Source of the DNA: an uncultured Bacteroidales bacterium
Lineage (GTDB): Bacteria > Bacteroidota > Bacteroidia > Bacteroidales > Paludibacteraceae
DNA: 64,000 bases
Direction of reading: 5' to 3'
NCBI GenBank assembly: GCA_902780235.1
Contig: CACZEL010000007.1
Location: 17,644-81,643, forward strand
Part shown: positions 60,204 through 64,000 of the stretch, piece by piece
Layout of the letters: every line of letters starts with the position of its first letter
How positions within the stretch are numbered: position 1 is the first letter of the stretch
Notes under the pieces: model-generated
What the model was told of the DNA's origin: nothing
Databases searched by the model: none
Seen by the model: only the letters and a program-made list of their open reading frames with translations
Position numbers and translations under genes: made by a program

Positions 60204-61927
60204 TTCATTTTCATCGCCAAGATGTCTTCGGCTCTCCGCAGCGCGAAGTGTATATCCGCGCAAATGTTATGCGGATCCATCTGCTGCTCGATACCGCCTT
60301 GCATCAGCTGCTTGTGCACATGGTCGTTCACGCCGGAGAGGATGATCGTGATGCCTTCTTTGTGCGAACGCTGGATGAGCATACTTAGGTTATGCATGGC
60401 CGTCGAATCGACGAACGGCACCTTACGCATACGAATGATACGGATCGGGTACTCCTTGCCGCTTACATGCAGCATGATCTCGTCGAATCGGTTCGCGATA
60501 CCGAAGAAATACGGACCGTCGATCTCATAGACTTCCACGCCCTCGGGGATCGTGAGGTGCTCAAGGTTCAGATGACTCTCGCTGTCTTCGTTCGGATCGA
60601 TCTCATGATGCAGCGTGCGGATATGTGTCTGCTCGTTCGTCCGCATCAGGAACAGCACCATCGCTAACAACAGACCGACCTCGATCGCTACCGTCAGGTC
60701 GAAGATGACCGTTAGCAGGAAGGTGATCACCAGTACCCAGAAATCACGGGTACGGTGCTTGAACAAGCCTACGATCGTCTTCCAGCCGCTCATCGAGTAA
60801 GCCACCATGATCAGTACCGCTGCCAGACAGCTCATCGGGATCATACCCACTAACTGTCCCATGAATAGCAGCACGAGCAGCAGCACAACTGCATGCACGA
60901 TACCGGCTACCGGCGTACGGCCGCCGTTATTGATGTTCGTCATCGTGCGGGCGATAGCGCCTGTCGCCGGGATACCGCCGAAGAACGGCACGATGATGTT
61001 CGCCGCGCCTTGCGCGATGAGCTCCGTGTTCGAGTTATGCTTGTCGCCGATCACACCGTCTGCCACGATAGCCGACAACAATGATTCGATAGCGCCTAAC
61101 ATCGCGATCGTGAAAGCAGCAGGGAAAAGCTTATGAATCAATGTGAAGAACGTCTCTCCTTCCGCCAACTCCATCGACGGCAGATGAGGCGCCGGGATGC
61201 CGTGCGGCAATGCATACAGGTCGCTGATCGTCTGCATACTCGCTACGCCCCAGGAGGCCGGTGCGTAGGTCTTCAAAAGCCATACAACGAAGGTAGCAAA
61301 CACGATAGCCGCCAGACTGCCGGGGATGCGCTTCGTGATCTTAGGCATAAAGATACACAGCAGCAACGAGAAGATACCGATTCCGAATGCCCACCAGTTC
61401 ACCTGAAAATGTTGGGCGTAGAAAATCCATTTATCGACGAAGTTCGCCGGCACGTTCGTCAGACCCATGCCGAAGAAATCATTCATCTGTGTGGAGAATA
61501 TCGTCAGCGCGATACCGGCTGTGAAACCCACGATGACGGGGTAGGGAACGAACTTGATCACATTGCCTAAATGCGCCAAACCCATCACAACCAATAAGAT
61601 ACCTGCCATGATCGTTGCGATCGCGAGACCCGACAAACCGAACTCTTGGATGATGCCGTAGATGATGACGATGAACGCACCCGTCGGACCGCCTATCTGC
61701 ACTTTGCTGCCGCCCAAGACGGAGATGACAAGTCCCGCGATGATCGCTGTCACCAAACCCTCCGTCGGACCGACACCCGAAGAGATACCGAATGCGATCG
61801 CCAGCGGGATGGCCACGATGCCGACGATGATACCCGCCAAGGCATCCTGACCGAACTGCGCGCGACTGTACCCGCGCAGCGTGCTAAATAACTTAGGAGA
61901 AAAAACGTCTTTTATCGAATATTGCAT
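60197..61927 (-). CDS. SulP-family anion transporter with STAS domain
   Basis: 576 residues from the ATG at 61925-61927; the upstream in-frame extension is leader. About 12-14 hydrophobic helices (20-420) with the family opening LAGIIVGIVAIPLAIAFGISSGVGPTEGLVTAIIAGLVISVLGGSKVQIGGPTGAFI, and a C-terminal STAS domain (about 455-570, IRMRKVPFVDSTAMHNL). Family members carry sulfate, bicarbonate or other anions; the substrate is not decided. It is transcribed alone or with rubrerythrin from the promoter at 61946. Confidence 0.92.
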   Translation of the reverse strand: MQYSIKDVFSPKLFSTLRGYSRAQFGQDALAGIIVGIVAIPLAIAFGISSGVGPTEGLVTAIIAGLVISVLGGSKVQIGGPTGAFIVIIYGIIQEFGLSGLAIATIMAGILLVVMGLAHLGNVIKFVPYPVIVGFTAGIALTIFSTQMNDFFGMGLTNVPANFVDKWIFYAQHFQVNWWAFGIGIFSLLLCIFMPKITKRIPGSLAAIVFATFVVWLLKTYAPASWGVASMQTISDLYALPHGIPAPHLPSMELAEGETFFTLIHKLFPAAFTIAMLGAIESLLSAIVADGVIGDKHNSNTELIAQGAANIIVPFFGGIPATGAIARTMTNINNGGRTPVAGIVHAVVLLLVLLFMGQLVGMIPMSCLAAVLIMVAYSMSGWKTIVGLFKHRTRDFWVLVITFLLTVIFDLTVAIEVGLLLAMVLFLMRTNEQTHIRTLHHEIDPNEDSESHLNLEHLTIPEGVEVYEIDGPYFFGIANRFDEIMLHVSGKEYPIRIIRMRKVPFVDSTAMHNLSMLIQRSHKEGITIILSGVNDHVHKQLMQGGIEQQMDPHNICADIHFALRRAEDILAMKMNN

Positions 61928-61945
61928 ACTTCTCGAATTTCGCTG

Positions 61946-61976
61946 CAAAGGTACAACAATTTTTTCACATACGCAA
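61946..61976 (-). promoter_or_regulatory. Promoter of SulP
   Basis: Minus-strand TTGCGTATGT (from 61976), 19 bp, TACCTTTG (61953-61946) followed by CAGCG. Confidence 0.8.
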
Positions 61977-62064
61977 GAAAAAGTTGCAAAATTTTAAGAT
62001 TATTATGTGCATAATGGCATTTAGACGACAAAATAAAGAAAATTTTACGAATTTTGTGGAAATA

Positions 62065-62096
62065 TTTGTTTATTTGATATTTTTTTTGTATCTTTG
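62065..62096 (+). promoter_or_regulatory. Promoter of the nucleotidyltransferase gene
   Basis: TTTG at 62065, 20 bp, TATCTTTG at 62089-62096 followed by CAGCC. The extended TTGCrYAT box is absent here. Confidence 0.65.
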
Positions 62097-62161
62097 CAGC
62101 CGTTTTGGGTGCAAAGGCGCTACACACGCGTATGCGTATGTGTATCTGAAACGAGAGTGAT

Positions 62162-62479
62162 ATGAATAGAACAAAGACCATAGAGCAAATCCAGACGATG
62201 GGAAAGCAGATACTGCCGGAAGGTAGTCATCTATGGTTGTATGGCTCGCGTGCAAGAGGCGATCATCGTCCCGACTCCGATTGGGATTTGTTGGTGTTGT
62301 TGAATAGGTCGCAGGATGAGAATGCGGATTTCGCGAATATCTCCTATCCGCTTATGGAACTTGGCTTTGATCAAGGGCAGTATTTCAGCGTACATACTTA
62401 TTCTCAGAAAGAATGGGATAACATGAGTTTTACGCCTTTTTACAAAAATGTAGAACAAGACAAAATCGTTTTGGTATGA
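62162..62479 (+). CDS. MntA-like nucleotidyltransferase (antitoxin type), no intact HEPN partner
   Basis: 105 residues. LYGSRARGDHRPDSDWDLLVLL contains GS at 28-29, ten residues, then D40-x-D42: the GSX10DXD motif of MntA-type antitoxins, which add AMP to a HEPN (HepT) toxin. Such genes are normally followed at once by the HEPN gene. Here the stop overlaps an ATG (ATGA), but that frame ends after 17 codons, so the partner looks decayed. Acts in the cytoplasm. It begins the accessory segment at the right edge. Confidence 0.82.
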   Translation: MNRTKTIEQIQTMGKQILPEGSHLWLYGSRARGDHRPDSDWDLLVLLNRSQDENADFANISYPLMELGFDQGQYFSVHTYSQKEWDNMSFTPFYKNVEQDKIVLV

Positions 62480-62529
62480 GTTTGACAAACGATGAAAAAA
62501 GCGGTGACATAAGATATAAAACAATTTAA
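62476..62529 (+). pseudogene. Possible remnant of a HEPN (HepT) toxin gene
   Basis: A 17-codon frame starting with MSLTNDEKSG overlaps the nucleotidyltransferase stop by ATGA. HEPN partners of MntA in Bacteroidetes often begin MSLxxEE, and the overlap is typical of that pair. The remainder of a HEPN domain (Rx4-6H) is missing. The similarity is short, so this is tentative. Confidence 0.35.
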
Positions 62530-62539
62530 AGATATTATT

Positions 62540-62797
62540 ATGCCGGAAGTAAGTCGTTTTTATGGAATTATAATTAAGATGTTCTTTAAGCCAAAGGAAC
62601 ACGAGCCTGCGCACATCCATGCGTTGTATGAAGAGTACATGGGAGTGTTTGATATTGAAACGTTTGAAATGACAGAAGGCGATATGCCCAACCGTGCTCA
62701 AAAGATGGTGAAAGAATGGCTTACGGAGCATAAGAGCGAATTGCAAGAGATGTGGAAGACACAGAAAATTGTCAAATTGCCGCCCTTGAAAGATTAA
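62540..62797 (+). CDS. DUF4160 protein
   Basis: 85 residues. MPEVSRFYGIIIKMFFKPKEHEPAHIHALYEEYMGVFDIET matches the DUF4160 pattern (PxIxRFxGIxIxMxxxxHxPPHFHA). A helix with VKEWLTEHKSELQEMW follows. DUF4160 genes commonly sit next to DUF2442 genes, as here, 12 bp apart; the pair is suspected of being toxin-antitoxin-like, with no function proven to my knowledge. Confidence 0.85.
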   Translation: MPEVSRFYGIIIKMFFKPKEHEPAHIHALYEEYMGVFDIETFEMTEGDMPNRAQKMVKEWLTEHKSELQEMWKTQKIVKLPPLKD

Positions 62798-62809
62798 ATT
62801 GGAACCAAT

Positions 62810-63058
62810 ATGATACCGCGTATTAAAAGTTATCAGCCGTTACCGGACTACCAGTTGCTCGTCTCGTTTGATGATGGGCGAAAGGTTCGTTATGATGTGG
62901 CGGATGACATTCATACATTGCCGGCATTCCGTGATTTGGAAACGGAGCATGGCTTGTTTGAGAATGCGCAGTTAGACACAAGTCGTACATGTATCTATTG
63001 GAACGATCAAATTGATTTACCGAGCGATGCCATTTATGAGTATGGCGTAGCTGTATAA
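62810..63058 (+). CDS. DUF2442 protein
   Basis: 82 residues. IPRIKSYQPLPDYQLLVSFDDGRKVRYDV, then a Leu-rich segment and IYWNDQIDLPSDAIYEYG, as in the DUF2442 family (usual ending WxxGxDLxPExLY). It is the downstream partner of the DUF4160 gene, in the same transcript. Function unknown. Confidence 0.85.
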   Translation: MIPRIKSYQPLPDYQLLVSFDDGRKVRYDVADDIHTLPAFRDLETEHGLFENAQLDTSRTCIYWNDQIDLPSDAIYEYGVAV

Positions 63059-63118
63059 CATACCGCTGGCACCGACAGCGTAAAAAAGCGGTGCGTCGCC
63101 TACGGACGTAAAACGTGG
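63059..63118. other. Non-coding spacer with small inverted repeats
   Basis: ACCGCT (63062) pairs with AGCGGT (63087), enclosing CGCTG/CAGCG. No frame and no promoter of the window's type is seen here. Confidence 0.5.
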
Positions 63119-63430
63119 GAGGAATCCAATCTACGCCGATACAATCTGTCCGATGGGATGTAAAAGATTGTAGGGTTAGAGGGATTCAATACATATTGAA
63201 ATAGCGTTTATTGACGCTTTGTGCTTGACAAAACGAAACCTAGCAACTTTCGAATTCTAAATCAACCAAAGTGAGCGATAGATGCCTATGGGGTATGACT
63301 ATATACCCCTCCTTGCCGTGTTTAGGCAGGAGGTTTGTCATATCGGCGTAGGTTTCCTGTTGTTTATTGATTTAGAAGGTTATGCTAGGACCTCGTTTTG
63401 TAAGTAAGCAACACGAGGTCTGCGCTTTTT
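63119..63430 (+). ncRNA. Candidate structured RNA with a pseudoknot and terminator
   Basis: No coding frame. Pairings visible by eye: CTACGCCGATA (63131) with TATCGGCGTAG (63341), flanked by GGAA/TTCC; CCTAGCA plus TTCTAAATCAA (63239, 63255) with TTGATTTAGAA plus TGCTAGG (63367, 63383). The two sets interleave, so they form a pseudoknot. Local hairpins: ACAATCT/AGATTGT (63141/63165), TTCAAT/ATTGAA (63185), AGCGT/ACGCT (63203), GGGGTAT/ATACCCC (63290), CCTCCTTGCC/GGCAGGAGG (63308). GACCTCGT/ACGAGGTC (63389-63420) followed by TTTTT at 63426 resembles a terminator. I do not recognise the family, and it lacks RNase P, SRP and 6S signatures. Confidence 0.55.
63389..63430 (+). terminator. Terminator-like hairpin at the end of the RNA candidate
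   Basis: GACCTCGT, 16 nt loop, ACGAGGTC, then TGCGC and five T. The spacing between stem and T run is longer than usual. Confidence 0.55.
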
Positions 63431-63670
63431 GTATGTGTATATGGTTCAGAATAGTTAAAATGATCTATCGAGAATGGACCGAGAATGCACCGAGATTAGA
63501 CCGAGATTGATACGGCGAAGTCACAAAAAGTGCAGAAAGTGCAAGGCAAATTTTTAATATAGGTCAACAATGGCCAACAATGGACCAAAAAAAGAAGAAG
63601 TTGTGAAGACAAAAGGAGAATAGCCAGGAAATAAGTAGTTAATATCCAGGTAATAACCAGGTCCAACTAC
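63431..63670. other. Low-complexity non-coding stretch
   Basis: Irregular tandem motifs: ACCGAGAAT/ACCGAGATT (63478-63510), AACAATGG (63568-63588) and CCAGGTAATA (63645-63660). No convincing frame is present. Confidence 0.5.
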
Positions 63671-63776
63671 GGGACTAAGCCGACCGAGAAAGAGAGGACC
63701 TTACAAAGAGAACAATAGAAATAAGATAAATGCACACCCAACGGTGACGTCTTCGTCTCGGTCGGACTAGGCTCCC
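63671..63776 (+). other. Long-range stem enclosing about 65 nt
   Basis: GGGA-CTA-CCGACCGAGA (63671-63689) pairs with TCTCGGTCGG-TAG-TCCC (63756-63776): 17 pairs with small internal loops. An inner CACC/GGTG hairpin is near 63736. No frame is supported. Confidence 0.55.
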
Positions 63777-63781
63777 CGCCA

Positions 63782-63843
63782 GCCTTCCCTTTTCGAAGGC
63801 AAAAGCCGATTGCCTTCTCCAGGTCGCGAGATGGTCGCGAGAA
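63782..63843. other. Alternative hairpins and an 11 bp direct repeat
   Basis: GAAGGCAA (63795) can pair with TTGCCTTC (63810), or GCCTTC (63782) can pair with GAAGGC (63795). GGTCGCGAGAT and GGTCGCGAGAA follow in tandem (63822-63843). Confidence 0.5.
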
Positions 63844-63929
63844 TGAAAGCTAAATGAAAGGGATTGAGGGCTGATGGGACCGGGAATGAATAAGGAATAC
63901 TTAAGCAATATATAAGGAATAACTAAAGA

Positions 63930-64000
63930 CGCTTACGCTAAAGCTCAGTACGATTCGCGATAAAATCGCTCATGTGAACGTTCGCTTTGCGCTACGCTTT
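63930..64000 (+). repeat. Dispersed hairpin element, copy B
   Basis: Same flanks as the copy after tRNA-Arg: CGC...GCTAA.GCTCA.TACGAT on the left, CAT.TGAA..TTCGC.TTGC.CT.CGCT on the right (about 20 of 25 and 22 of 29 identical by eye). The inner stem differs: GCGAT/ATCGC with loop AAA. Right end cut by the window edge. Confidence 0.6.

Noticed and set aside
63119-63430. RNase P RNA
   Set aside because: Size and pseudoknot topology fit, and GAGGAA occurs near the 5' end, but the universal GAGGAAAGTCC block and the matching 3' block are absent.
63119-63430. Group I intron or retron RNA
   Set aside because: No intron core sequences (P, Q, R, S) are recognisable and no reverse transcriptase gene is near.
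63675-63908. 77-codon minus-strand frame in the right-hand non-coding region
   Set aside because: Odd composition (Arg/Ser runs), no homology pattern, and it covers the paired stems at 63671-63843.

Overview
The window looks like a chromosome segment of an uncultured member of the order Bacteroidales. The evidence is a set of 17 promoters of the Bacteroidetes type (TTG at -33, 19-20 bp, TAnnTTTG at -7), a short primary sigma factor, GldD, a Porin_10-type barrel, a TamL-type lipoprotein-barrel, DUF4293, an M-domain-free Clp ATPase, bacterial GGGP synthase and a tmRNA whose tag ends YALAA. The sequence does not allow a genus to be named.

Layout. 1-5000 (minus): gldD, a fused pcrB-tadA gene, a 7TM-HD phosphohydrolase, dusB and the start of a transporter. 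5100-15430 (plus): manC, then the glycogen genes (debranching enzyme, GT4 synthase, GH57), a porin, a ClpA/C-like ATPase and thioredoxin. 15440-16910: tRNA-Arg, rpoD and a small ribbon-helix-helix gene. 16940-19131 (minus): a barrel protein and a short RNase R. 19300-26870: glycogen phosphorylase (plus), then a UbiA prenyltransferase, a GH13 amylase, ackA and pta (minus). 27068-30630: two OmpA-family genes with a tRNA between them, then tmRNA and tRNA-Ala. 30735-38806 (plus): class I fumarase, a degenerate LytM protein, dxr, rseP, an acyltransferase, DUF4293, an MscS channel and rlmN. 38798-48000: a LytTR regulator, a 31-codon peptide, an SGNH-like protein, then yidC, a barrel, deoD, kdsB and mfd (minus). 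48074-59519: thrS, trmH (minus), tamL, rnhB, sppA, lpxK, an MsbA-like exporter and mnmA. 59602-61927 (minus): reverse rubrerythrin and a SulP transporter. 62162-64000: an accessory stretch with an orphan MntA-like nucleotidyltransferase, a DUF4160-DUF2442 pair and about 940 bp of non-coding, strongly base-paired sequence.

Functional themes. The starch and glycogen genes (synthesis, debranching, phosphorolysis, hydrolysis) sit with ackA-pta and fumarase, which fits a fermentative anaerobe; reverse rubrerythrin handles peroxide. Envelope genes (lpxK, kdsB, msbA-like, tamL, yidC, rseP, OmpA proteins, porin) make up much of the rest.

The most unusual property is a large set (more than thirty) of short tandem-repeat islands with 7-9 bp units. 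They fill spacers between genes, supply start and stop codons, and occur as in-frame insertions inside conserved enzymes; one of them joins pcrB to tadA. Other points of interest are a probable pseudoknotted RNA at 63119-63430, a hairpin element present after tRNA-Arg and again at the right edge, a recurrent extended -33 box, and a palindrome shared by two divergent promoters.
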